From assembly GCA_000153445.1 (NCBI GenBank), contig CH672398.1, positions 195,728 to 259,727 of the forward strand: a DNA stretch of 64,000 bases. Reading direction: 5' to 3'. The notes below the pieces were generated by a model, which saw nothing but the letters and a program-made list of their open reading frames with translations, was not told the DNA's origin and did no database searches. Source of the stretch: a gamma proteobacterium HTCC2207 (GTDB lineage: Bacteria; Pseudomonadota; Gammaproteobacteria; Pseudomonadales; Porticoccaceae). The translations under genes were made by a program, and so were the position numbers. The stretch's first letter is position 1, and each line of letters opens with the position of its first letter. This document shows positions 45,928 through 53,971 of the stretch, piece by piece.

Positions 45928-46824
45928 ATGCAGTTTTTATATGAAAATAGAGCGGCGAGGGTTATGTATAGAATTTCTTTCACTGTATTTTGTTTGGTGT
46001 TGGTCTACCTAATTCTCCTGATGCTGCCCGGGTACAGCGGGGTGCAGTCCATCCCTTTCTATCAAAATAAAAACTTCAATAATATTGCCCATGGCACAGC
46101 ACGCGAGCTGCTGCCGGGCAACACACTTGAGGGTGCGCTAAATGCGGTGGCTGTTGGCGCTGACATTATAGAGCTGGATATTCATTTGACGGCGGATAAC
46201 GTTGTTGTAGTTAGACATGATGCCAGCGTTGATTTGACCACCAATGGCAGCGGTTTGATTGCAGATATGACTCTGATTGAGCTGCAAGCCTTTGATGTTG
46301 GATTTCATGAAATTGACTACCCTGAGAAACAGGCTGTTGATGGCATACGCGTTCCAACGCTTGAATCGCTTTTTGAAGCCTTGCCTGATAGGCGCTTTTT
46401 AATTGAGCTGAAGCCAAACAGCACCGATACAGGCGTCGCGTTATGCCAGTTGGTGTTAGCGCATGGCTTGCAGAACCAAGTAGTTGTGGGTTCTTTTTAT
46501 TCGTCAGTGTTACGGGATTTTCGTCGGCAATGTCCAGACGTGCCTACCTCCCTTGGAGAGGAGGAAGTGCAGGTATTGGTTTTGCTCAGTTGGATCGGCC
46601 TTGGGCATTTATACAGTGCCTCTGGTTATTCAGTGCAGTTGCCATTTGAATATAAAGGCGTGGAGCTGATATCGAAGTCTTTATTGAGAACTGCCCGCGA
46701 GCTTAATTTGGCAGTTGATGTGTGGACAATTAACGATCCACAGCAAATGCTAGAGCTTAAAAATTTAGGTGTTAATGGGATTATTACTGACAGACCAGAT
46801 GTTCTCCATGCTATTGATATTTAA
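45928..46824 (+). CDS. Membrane-anchored GDPD-like phosphodiesterase
   Basis: An N-terminal hydrophobic anchor (VFCLVLVYLILLMLPG) precedes a TIM-barrel GDPD domain. The catalytic histidines (AHG near residue 54 and RHD near 94), the metal-binding ELD, and ELKPN are kept. However, the usual AHRGxxxxxPENT is here AHGTARELLPGNT, so the phosphate-contacting arginine and the glutamate of PENT are replaced. Activity may therefore differ from that of glycerophosphodiesterase. The start is uncertain between ATG 45928 and ATG 45964. It has no close operon partners. Confidence 0.8.
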   Translation: MQFLYENRAARVMYRISFTVFCLVLVYLILLMLPGYSGVQSIPFYQNKNFNNIAHGTARELLPGNTLEGALNAVAVGADIIELDIHLTADNVVVVRHDASVDLTTNGSGLIADMTLIELQAFDVGFHEIDYPEKQAVDGIRVPTLESLFEALPDRRFLIELKPNSTDTGVALCQLVLAHGLQNQVVVGSFYSSVLRDFRRQCPDVPTSLGEEEVQVLVLLSWIGLGHLYSASGYSVQLPFEYKGVELISKSLLRTARELNLAVDVWTINDPQQMLELKNLGVNGIITDRPDVLHAIDI

Positions 46825-46898
46825 ATAGAAAAGATTATTTTGACTGTTAATTAAGAGACTGGAAAATCATCTTAAAACAGACTAAAAATAATACATCA

Positions 46899-47264
46899 AT
46901 GGATAGTAAAGACGTTCATAATCGCTTAATGAGAGAATCTATGAGTACAGAACTGGCAAGGTTAATGAAGCTGGAGGGAATATCCCAAAGCGGGCTTTCT
47001 CGAGCCACTGGGGTTCCCCAACCGACGATTAACCGTATTCTCAGTCAGGTCACGCAGGATCCACGGCGTGATTCAATGATTAGCATCGCTAACTACTTCG
47101 GCGTTCACTTGGAATCGCTCTATGGCACTCCTGGTATCCAGCGGTCGTCGAAGAAAGATCCTAAGGCTGTTGAGGATGTGTTTAATAGAATATTAAACTT
47201 GTCAAAGGCTGAGCGAACATCCTTACTTTCTTTGGTTGAAAATAAATACAATGAGGATGTTTAA
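46899..47264 (+). CDS. XRE-family helix-turn-helix regulator
   Basis: A 121-residue DNA-binding protein with the helix-turn-helix ISQSGLSRATGVPQPTINRIL at about residues 29-49 and a short C-terminal helical tail. It has no ligand domain. The start may be ATG 46899 or ATG 46941 (residue 15); neither has a clear ribosome site. It resembles phage- or toxin-antitoxin-type repressors, but its neighbours show no phage genes. Targets are unknown. Confidence 0.8.
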   Translation: MDSKDVHNRLMRESMSTELARLMKLEGISQSGLSRATGVPQPTINRILSQVTQDPRRDSMISIANYFGVHLESLYGTPGIQRSSKKDPKAVEDVFNRILNLSKAERTSLLSLVENKYNEDV

Positions 47265-47771
47265 GCTTCAGGGTGATTTTAGAATGCCAGTGTTTTAATA
47301 CTGGTTTCGTTCCGCCGCGTCTTGCTTGCATGCAGCTTTTGTTATTGTGTGGCTATATCTAAAATCCAAGCATGTTCAGCTGTTATCTTAGTCGCTTGAT
47401 CTCTTTAGTAACCGTATCCATCAACTCAATCATTGTGCCTCTCTGCGTGCTATCCATTGCGCTTAAAAGCACCCTGAAATCTTCTCGTCCTGCATGAAAA
47501 TGATTTTCAAGCTCCGCTGCGCAAACACTTCCTCTATTGGCCTTTTGTAAACCACTGCCTTGAATTATGTCCCCTAAATAGTCTTTCCTGACGACGCATT
47601 CGCTGCACAGCATAACTTGTCTTGCACATTCCTGTGAGGTGCTTATTGAGTGGAGATCGGAATATGACTAAAGCCAAAGTGTTGCAGGACTACTCAGGTT
47701 AGATTCTGATTTTAGGTGTTCATTAACACGACAAGCCTGTATAAAAGAGATTTTTAGACAGCATTAAGAGG
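47265..47771. other. Low-content region between the XRE regulator and the LysE-type gene
   Basis: About 500 bases between two plus-strand genes carry one doubtful minus-strand ORF (47383-47613) and otherwise nothing I recognise. No promoter consensus or terminator stands out. Confidence 0.4.
47383..47613 (-). CDS. Hypothetical 76-residue protein
   Basis: The ORF runs from ATG 47613 to 47383. It begins MLCSECVVRKDYLGD and ends in a helical basic tail (MIELMDTVTKEIKRLR). The N-terminal CSEC pair and one further cysteine could bind a metal, but no family is recognised. An AGGA lies too far upstream for a good ribosome site. It may be a small real gene or a decayed remnant; the helical tail favours a protein origin. 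Confidence 0.3.
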   Translation of the reverse strand: MLCSECVVRKDYLGDIIQGSGLQKANRGSVCAAELENHFHAGREDFRVLLSAMDSTQRGTMIELMDTVTKEIKRLR

Positions 47772-47777
47772 GTGTTT

Positions 47778-48425
47778 ATGGATGCAGTATTTTGGTTGTC
47801 TGTGACAGTGGCGTGCCTTTTGGGTGCAATGTCTCCTGGTCCTAGCTTGGCTGTGATTGGCAGTCTGGCTTTAAATTATGGGCGTCTTGCCGGGGTTATG
47901 GCCGCTGTAGCTCATGGATTAGCCATAACGGCATTCGCACTAGTTACGGCGCTGGGACTAGTTGTCTTATTGGGTCGTTATGAATTAGTTTTCAATCTGC
48001 TGCAATTAGCGGGTTGTCTCTATCTAATTTGGATGGCTCTTAGATTGCTTTTCGCCACTTCAGTTCAAGACGTTAGTCAGACGCCCAGCGAGAACACTGG
48101 TTTGGTGATTCTTACCAATAAGCCGCAATGGTTTGCTGCCCGAGACGGTTTTTTGATTGCTTTGATCAATCCGAAGATTATCCTATTTTTTAGTGCACTG
48201 TTTAGTCAGTTCATCAGCGTTGATAGCGAGCTTTGGGTAAAATTAGTGATGGCTGGGATTGCTGGAAGTGTTGATGCACTTTGGTACGTGCTGGTGGCGG
48301 TGATTATATCGCAGCCAGGTAACCTGCTCCGATATCAAAAGAGTGGCCGCTGGCTGAATAAGCTTTTTGGCGTGCTTTTATTATTTATTGCCTCTGGATT
48401 TGTCGTTGAATTCTTTATCTCATGA
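47778..48425 (+). CDS. LysE/RhtB-family amino-acid exporter
   Basis: The protein has about six membrane helices and the conserved N-terminal GAMSPGPSLAVIGSLALNYGR signature (residues about 16-36). GYLI-type helix LQLAGCLYLIWMALRL and the later FLIALINPKIILFFSALF complete the family pattern. ATG 47778 follows GAGGG, better placed than the GTG at 47772. Substrates of the family are amino acids such as lysine, threonine or homoserine lactone; the substrate here cannot be told. Confidence 0.9.
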   Translation: MDAVFWLSVTVACLLGAMSPGPSLAVIGSLALNYGRLAGVMAAVAHGLAITAFALVTALGLVVLLGRYELVFNLLQLAGCLYLIWMALRLLFATSVQDVSQTPSENTGLVILTNKPQWFAARDGFLIALINPKIILFFSALFSQFISVDSELWVKLVMAGIAGSVDALWYVLVAVIISQPGNLLRYQKSGRWLNKLFGVLLLFIASGFVVEFFIS

Positions 48426-48555
48426 TGGGTTAGCCGAGAGGCGTAATCTGTCCCAGGATACTTCGCGTAAACTGTGTAGAGTCCAGTGAATGATAATCGC
48501 CAGTTGAAGCGTTAAATTTGTATCCCGTCAATGTTTAAGTACACAGGTAAGTCGA

Positions 48556-49227
48556 GTGAAAACAACCTATAAAAACCTCTATCAACTAGCGGCTAAAAAC
48601 TGTGGCGGTGTCGAGCATTTAGAGGCCAGCTTACCGCGCCCACTTAGCGTTAAACAGTTGGCGGCGCTAGGTGATGATCGCTACCTTTCAATGATGACGC
48701 GCTGTGTATTCCGTGCCGGCTTTGTATGGCGGGTCATCAACAACAAATGGCCAGGATTTGAAGAAGCATTTTCGCATTTTAATCCCCTCGCGATTGCTCA
48801 TTACAGTGATGACAAGCTTGAAGAATTGGCCAAAGATACGCGCATCGTGCGCAATTTCACCAAAATTGTCTCGGTACGGCACAATGCTATGTATGTGCTG
48901 GATAAACAGCATAGTCACGGCAGCTTTGGACAATTTATTGCCGACTGGTCCGAAGATGATATTGTCGGTCTGTGGCTAGAGTTAAAGAAAAATGGTTCGC
49001 GCCTGGGTGGTAATTCAGGGCCGGGAATGTTGCGAAATATGGGTAAAGACACTTTTATATTGACCAACGATGTCTGTCATGCGTTGGTGAATCAGGGGTT
49101 GATGAAAAAATTCAGTCCCACTGCGCAAAGAGATCTGCGGCTGGTCGAAGATGTGTTTGCTGATCTTCGTCAGCAGTCGGGTCGTTCACTCTCTGAGTTG
49201 AGTCGGATGCTGGCGTTTACTGTCTAA
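48556..49227 (+). CDS. DNA-3-methyladenine glycosylase I-like protein
   Basis: The 223 residues resemble Tag-family (Adenine_glyco) base-excision glycosylases: RCVFRAGFVWRVINNKWPGF corresponds to the LSWITVLKKRENYRACF region of E. coli Tag, followed by FNPLAIAHYSDDKLEELAKD and a helix-rich end. The N-terminal MxRCxW start and the His/Cys zinc snap of E. coli Tag are not visible, so it belongs to a divergent branch. GTG 48556 is the start. Substrate preference is inferred. Confidence 0.75.
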   Translation: MKTTYKNLYQLAAKNCGGVEHLEASLPRPLSVKQLAALGDDRYLSMMTRCVFRAGFVWRVINNKWPGFEEAFSHFNPLAIAHYSDDKLEELAKDTRIVRNFTKIVSVRHNAMYVLDKQHSHGSFGQFIADWSEDDIVGLWLELKKNGSRLGGNSGPGMLRNMGKDTFILTNDVCHALVNQGLMKKFSPTAQRDLRLVEDVFADLRQQSGRSLSELSRMLAFTV

Positions 49228-49392
49228 CTTTTAAACTCATTAGTCTATGGTCTACTAAACAGCTGAATTAGTCGTTTAGACCCTGCTAGTTAATGTTCTA
49301 TATCAAGGTGGCGGCAATGTTTCTGCGGCCCATGAAACAAATTTCTACAGCGCATATATCTTGCCTAAACGTGGTGTTATGATAGTCGCGTT

Positions 49393-49470
49393 ATCCTAAG
49401 GGGCGGCCAATTTATTGGCCTGAGAAGTACCCTTTGAACCTGATCCGGATTATGCCGGCGTAGGAATAGG
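49393..49470 (+). promoter_or_regulatory. TPP riboswitch (THI element)
   Basis: The conserved pieces are in order: GGCCTGAGAAGTACCC at 49417 onward, TTTGAACCTGATCCGGATTA and GCCGGCGTAGGAA. The P1 helix pairs TCCTA near 49394-49398 with TAGGA near 49461-49465. The element sits 76 bases before the start of a TonB receptor gene, so thiamin pyrophosphate should repress the operon. An anti-ribosome-site strand (CCTCC, 49503-49507 area) could pair with the GAGG near 49537. Confidence 0.92.
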
Positions 49471-49545
49471 AAATCTTGACTGGTACCTTTCTTCGTCTTT
49501 TACCTCCGGGTCTCCTTAACTTTTACTTCTGTTACTGAGGCTCTT

Positions 49546-51636
49546 ATGAACCGCTCCAAAATAATCAATCCAATCTTTAAATTCTGCGCCGCTCTGGCTT
49601 TCTTGCCCATTTCTGCGTTTTCCGATAGCACAATTGATGAGATTATAGTTACCTCGGATTTTCGCGATAGCACACTCCTGCAAACGCCAGCCAGTGTCAC
49701 GGTGATTGACAGCGCGGCTATTGCCCAGCGCCAGGCACGACATCTCGAACAGGTGCTCAATCTAGCTCCCAACGTCAATTTTTCCAGTGGTGCTTCCCGT
49801 GGGCGCTTTATTCAGATTCGTGGTATTGGCGAGCGCAGTCAGTTTATCGAACCGTTGAATCCTTCAGTGGGCACATTGGTTGATGGTATCGATTTTACCG
49901 GTATCGCCGGTGCTGCTACGACCATGGATATAGCGCAAATTGAGATATTGCGTGGTCCTCAGGGTACGCTTTACGGCGCCAACGCTCTGGCAGGCCTGAT
50001 CAATGTTAGGTCCAATCAACCGAGCGAGCAGCTGCAAGGCAATATGCAGGTTTCTGTGGGTGATTACGGCACAGGCACAGTCAGTGCAGCAGTGGGAGGG
50101 CCGATCAGTGAGTCCTTGGGTTATAGAGTTGCTGTGCAGCAGCATAGTAGCGACGGATATATAGAGAATGATTTTCTCAAGCGTGATGACACCAATAATA
50201 TTGACGAACTCAGTCTTCGTACTATTTTAGATTGGCAGGCCAGCGATGACTTGGATCTAAAATTGACCCTATTCCATGTTGATGCGGACAATGGCTACGA
50301 TGGCTTTTCGCTGGATAACACACGTCATACGCTCTCAGACACTCCTGGCCATGATCGCCATAAAGCCACGGCTGCCGCAGTGGAGAGCCGTTGGCAGGGT
50401 GCGGAAAACTTTCAGCTGGTGAGTTTGCTGAGTTTTGCCGACAATGATCTCGAATATGGTTATGACGAGGATTGGGCGTTTCCCGATATATGTACTGGTC
50501 AGCCCTGTGAGGGTTGGGAGTACAACTCTGCTGATAACTACAGTCGTCAGCGGGATAATGCCAGTGTTGATATCAAGCTTGTATCAGAGCCTAAAGCGCG
50601 AATCTTAAATGGCAGTTCGGGCTGGGTTGTAGGGATGTACTGGCGCGATCAGGATGAACAGCTGTTGCGTGAATATACCTATGCAGGTGGAGATTTCACC
50701 AGCGACTTTGACACGACCAATAAAGCCCTTTACGCCCAGCTGGATACAGAGTTGTCTGAGTCGCTAACCCTGGTCAGCGGCCTGCGAGTCGAGAATCGCG
50801 ATGCATATTATAGTGACAGTGATTCAGTCGCTCACAGCGTTGGTGAAAGCCTCTGGGGTGGACGGCTGGCCCTGCAATACCAGATCACGGCCGATCAAAT
50901 GATTTATGGCTTAGTTTCGCGAGGCTATAAAGCTGGCGGTGTAAATAGCGATCCCGCTTTGGTGTCTGAAGATCGAGAGTTTGATACCGAATTGATGTGG
51001 AATTTTGAGGCAGGCCTGAAAGGTCGCTGGCTGGAAGATCGTCTTCAGGCGCAGGTGGCTGCCTTTTATCAAAAGCGCGATGATATTCAGATTAAACAGT
51101 CTTTGGTTCAGTCGCGAGTTGACAGTAATGCTGTTGATTTCACCGACTACTTTGGCAATGCGGCGAGCGGAGCTAACTATGGCATTGAGGTGGAGTTTAA
51201 TTGGCTGGCTTCAGAGTCCCTTACTTGGTTCGGTAGCCTGGGTTTGTTGTCCGCTGACTATGATATTCCCAAGTCTGAGGATCTTGATAGTCGTCCGCAA
51301 GCCCATGCTCCCGACTATCAATTTGCGCTAGGTGGGAGCCATCAGATTAGTGATACTCTTTCAATTAGTGTTGATGTTGAAGGTAAGGACAAGTTTTATC
51401 TTTCCTCAAGCCATAATGAACAGACGCAGGCCTATGAACTTGTCAATGCGAGGATTAACTATTTCCTGAATGGTTGGGACCTGTCTCTATGGGGTCGCAA
51501 TCTTACTAATAAGGATGTGATTGTGCGTGGTTTCGGAGGTTTTGGTAATGATCCGCGCAAGTTTTATGCAACCGAAGCTTATTATCAGTTCGGTGAGCCG
51601 CGCATGTTCGGCGTCAGTGGCCAATATGACTTTTAA
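49546..51636 (+). CDS. TonB-dependent receptor for thiamin or precursors
   Basis: A signal peptide (to about residue 26) is followed by a TonB-box-like stretch (STIDEIIVTS). The plug domain has ARHLEQVLNLAPNVNFSSGA and EILRGPQGTLYGANALAGLINV, and a 22-strand barrel ends in YDF. The length of 696 is normal. It begins a thiamin-salvage operon and is preceded by the TPP riboswitch, so the ligand is most likely thiamin or a phosphate ester; substrate is inferred from this regulation. GAGG lies before the ATG. Confidence 0.88.
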   Translation: MNRSKIINPIFKFCAALAFLPISAFSDSTIDEIIVTSDFRDSTLLQTPASVTVIDSAAIAQRQARHLEQVLNLAPNVNFSSGASRGRFIQIRGIGERSQFIEPLNPSVGTLVDGIDFTGIAGAATTMDIAQIEILRGPQGTLYGANALAGLINVRSNQPSEQLQGNMQVSVGDYGTGTVSAAVGGPISESLGYRVAVQQHSSDGYIENDFLKRDDTNNIDELSLRTILDWQASDDLDLKLTLFHVDADNGYDGFSLDNTRHTLSDTPGHDRHKATAAAVESRWQGAENFQLVSLLSFADNDLEYGYDEDWAFPDICTGQPCEGWEYNSADNYSRQRDNASVDIKLVSEPKARILNGSSGWVVGMYWRDQDEQLLREYTYAGGDFTSDFDTTNKALYAQLDTELSESLTLVSGLRVENRDAYYSDSDSVAHSVGESLWGGRLALQYQITADQMIYGLVSRGYKAGGVNSDPALVSEDREFDTELMWNFEAGLKGRWLEDRLQAQVAAFYQKRDDIQIKQSLVQSRVDSNAVDFTDYFGNAASGANYGIEVEFNWLASESLTWFGSLGLLSADYDIPKSEDLDSRPQAHAPDYQFALGGSHQISDTLSISVDVEGKDKFYLSSSHNEQTQAYELVNARINYFLNGWDLSLWGRNLTNKDVIVRGFGGFGNDPRKFYATEAYYQFGEPRMFGVSGQYDF

Positions 51637-51666
51637 AAAAACCGCAACGTAAAAAGGAGCTTTCTT

Positions 51667-51915
51667 ATGCAGGTGACAATCGATATAAGTATGTATCCCA
51701 ACCGGGAGGATTTTATTCCTCCCATTGATGGGTTTATTGAAAAGATTAATCAGTTTGATAATCTGGAGATCATCACATTTCCAACCAGCACCGTGGTGCA
51801 GGGGGAATACAAGCATGCGATGAACGCCGTGCAGGAGACCATTGCTGCCTGTTATTTGGAGTTTAATATGGCTATTTATGTGGCGAAAATCATCCCCGGT
51901 TACGAGGCGTTATAA
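51667..51915 (+). CDS. Thiamin-binding protein, YkoF/MTH1187-like
   Basis: This is a single-domain protein of 82 residues. It carries a start (QVTIDISMYPNREDFIPPID) and GEYKHAMNAVQETI segment of the MTH1187/YkoF ferredoxin-like fold (thiamin-binding families). AAGGAG precedes the ATG closely. It is four bases from the PnuT-type gene and 30 after the receptor. No signal peptide is seen, so it is cytosolic. The role could be a thiamin-binding buffer or delivery protein. Confidence 0.75.
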   Translation: MQVTIDISMYPNREDFIPPIDGFIEKINQFDNLEIITFPTSTVVQGEYKHAMNAVQETIAACYLEFNMAIYVAKIIPGYEAL

Positions 51916-51918
51916 AGC

Positions 51919-52560
51919 ATGTTTGATTGGCTCAATCTTGAGACCTTGGCTGTAGTTCTGGCTGTCGCCTATTTGGTGTTGGCCATCAAAGAGAATAGTC
52001 TCTGCTGGTACTGCGCGTTTTTTAGCACGGCAATCTATGTGTGGATCTTTGGCGATGTGAGTCTGTATATGGAGTCTGCACTGAATATCTATTATATGGC
52101 CATGGCAGTCTATGGCTGGTATCAGTGGCAGCGTGGCGGCGAGCAAAATAGCGGTCTGAGTATTTCGCGCTGGAAACTCAAACAACATAGCAGCGCCATA
52201 TTACTGATTGCCATAGCCACGGCTGTTTCGGGGTATTTACTGGATACCAATACGGATGCGCGACTGCCTTATCTTGATTCATTTACCACCTGGGCGGCGG
52301 TATTGACCACTGTGATGGTCGCGCGCAAAGTGATCGATAATTGGCTCTACTGGATGGTGATTAACAGTGCGTCAATCTATCTCTTCTGGGATCGTGAACT
52401 CTATCAGACTGCAGCGCTGTTAGTGCTGTACATTGCGCTCTCGGTAATCGGTTACCGTTCTTGGCTCAAGGGTTTGCAACAGCAAAATCTTGCCGCAAAG
52501 TCACTTGTCGATGAGGTTCAGCTCTCTGCCTATGCAACTGTTTCAGCAAACTCTCGCTAA
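51919..52560 (+). CDS. pnuT: Thiamin permease, PnuT/PnuC family
   Basis: The 213-residue protein has about seven membrane helices. The WYQWQ sequence in ALNIYYMAMAVYGWYQWQRGG is a PnuC-family hallmark. Within a TPP-riboswitch operon, PnuC homologues are called PnuT, and are facilitators that depend on phosphorylation of thiamin to trap it. The next gene encodes a candidate kinase, which fits. Confidence 0.88.
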   Translation: MFDWLNLETLAVVLAVAYLVLAIKENSLCWYCAFFSTAIYVWIFGDVSLYMESALNIYYMAMAVYGWYQWQRGGEQNSGLSISRWKLKQHSSAILLIAIATAVSGYLLDTNTDARLPYLDSFTTWAAVLTTVMVARKVIDNWLYWMVINSASIYLFWDRELYQTAALLVLYIALSVIGYRSWLKGLQQQNLAAKSLVDEVQLSAYATVSANSR

Positions 52561-53332
52561 TTGGCGCCAGTGGAATACTGGTTGCGACGAATTAGCTGCG
52601 CAGCCGACACTGGTGCGAGAATTGATTGGCGGCCTCACCAATCGCTCGTTTTTGGTCGCCAGTGGTGACTTTAAAGCGGTGGTGAGAATCAATGCTCTCA
52701 ATAGTACTGATTTGGGCGTTGATCGTCAGCGCGAAGGCCTAATTCTCAAACTCTTGCAGCCAACCGGCGCTGTGCCTAAAGTGCTTTATCAGTCTGATGA
52801 GGTACTGGTAAGTGTTTTTCATGAAGGTCGCCACTGGGGTGAAGACGACAGTCGCAGCCCAGAGCAACTGACTGCGTTGAAACAGCTATTGCAGCGTATC
52901 CAGGACGTGGACGCTACTCAATTGCAGCGGCGCAATTATGTTCAGTACTGCCAAGCCTACATTGACCAGTTAGGTAGTGCCTTTGCCATTGAAGGTCTGC
53001 AGCAAACTATACTCACCGCAGCGGCGGCGATTGATGCTGGAGACTGGCCCGCTGTAATCTGTCATCATGATCTGGTGCCAGAAAATATTCTGGTTACCCC
53101 GAGAGGCTTGATGGTTCTCGATTGGGAATATGCAGCATTGGGCCATCCGGCTTTGGATGCACTGCGTTTCAATGAAACCGATCTGCCTGCCAGCTGCGTA
53201 CATTTAGCCACGAGTGCCGAGAAGGCCAACGAAACTTTAAAGCAACTGGCAATTTTACTGCGTGGCATGGATGATCTCTGGTCATTGGTACAAAACGCAT
53301 TTTCTGAGGATATTTATGGACAAGACACCTGA
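52532..53332 (+). CDS. Thiamin kinase-like phosphotransferase (ThiK/APH fold)
   Basis: The protein belongs to the choline/aminoglycoside kinase fold. The catalytic loop is [13 protein letters not shown] and the metal motif [12 protein letters not shown]; the N-terminal [11 protein letters not shown] is the ATP-contact strand. Start at 52532 gives 266 residues and overlaps pnuT by 29 bases; a TTG at 52490 would be longer. In this operon it would phosphorylate imported thiamin, trapping it, so thiamin is a better guess than choline. Confidence 0.75.
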   Translation: MQLFQQTLANWRQWNTGCDELAAQPTLVRELIGGLTNRSFLVASGDFKAVVRINALNSTDLGVDRQREGLILKLLQPTGAVPKVLYQSDEVLVSVFHEGRHWGEDDSRSPEQLTALKQLLQRIQDVDATQLQRRNYVQYCQAYIDQLGSAFAIEGLQQTILTAAAAIDAGDWPAVICHHDLVPENILVTPRGLMVLDWEYAALGHPALDALRFNETDLPASCVHLATSAEKANETLKQLAILLRGMDDLWSLVQNAFSEDIYGQDT

Positions 53333-53753
53333 CCAGCAAAAGGCTTCTAATCCGCTAAAGGCTTCTAACGCGCTAAAGGCCTCTAACCCCCCAAAGGCTC
53401 TTAATCCGCTAACAGCAGAAGAAAAATACGTTATCCAGGACAAGGGCACTGAGCGCCCCTTTGTGGGTGAGTACACTGATACTATGGATGGCGGCCTCTA
53501 TATCTGTAGGCAGTGCGATGCACCACTGTATAACTCTGAAGATAAGTTTTCTTCGCACTGCGGTTGGCCGAGTTTTGATGATGAGATTGCCGGTGCAGTG
53601 CGTCGTGAGGTCGATAGCGACGGCATGCGTACAGAAATTCTCTGTGCCGCCTGTGATGGGCATCTGGGTCATGTATTTGTCGGTGAGGGCTTTACCGCAA
53701 AAAATATTCGCCACTGTGTGAATTCGATTTCAATGAAGTTTATTGCTCGCTAA
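53316..53753 (+). CDS. msrB: Peptide-methionine (R)-S-oxide reductase
   Basis: MsrB repairs the R-sulfoxide of methionine. Zinc pairs CRQCD and [10 protein letters not shown], the [10 protein letters not shown] motif and the catalytic Cys in [12 protein letters not shown] are all present. ATG at 53316 follows TGAGGA and overlaps the kinase stop. The start adds an N-terminal stretch of four imperfect repeats (KASNPL-type) before the domain, which is absent from most MsrB. Membership in the thiamin operon is probably by position only. Confidence 0.93.
   Translation: MDKTPDQQKASNPLKASNALKASNPPKALNPLTAEEKYVIQDKGTERPFVGEYTDTMDGGLYICRQCDAPLYNSEDKFSSHCGWPSFDDEIAGAVRREVDSDGMRTEILCAACDGHLGHVFVGEGFTAKNIRHCVNSISMKFIAR
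53339..53410 (+). repeat. Four 18-bp tandem repeats in msrB
   Basis: Units at 53339-53356, 53357-53374, 53375-53392 and 53393-53410 start AAAGGC and encode [18 protein letters not shown] and KALNPL. They lie in frame, so the number may vary without breaking the gene. Confidence 0.9.
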
Positions 53754-53971
53754 AGCGAATCGCTAGCCGACTCGACGCAGGGCTAGTGAATAGCTCTTTG
53801 CATAGCCTTGCGCCCCGATAAATTCAATATTCTCCTATCCTGCCCGCAGCTTTCTGATTACCACAGCCCAGCCCAGAGGCATAGCATTTATTAGGGTTTT
53901 CCTGTAGGATGCGCGCCATTCAAAAGGGGCCACTCAATCTCGAGCTATGCCCACCCGCAAAAAGACACCTT

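Noticed and set aside
53763-53786. CTAGCC...GGCTAG hairpin after msrB as a terminator
   Set aside because: The stem is short and no T run follows.
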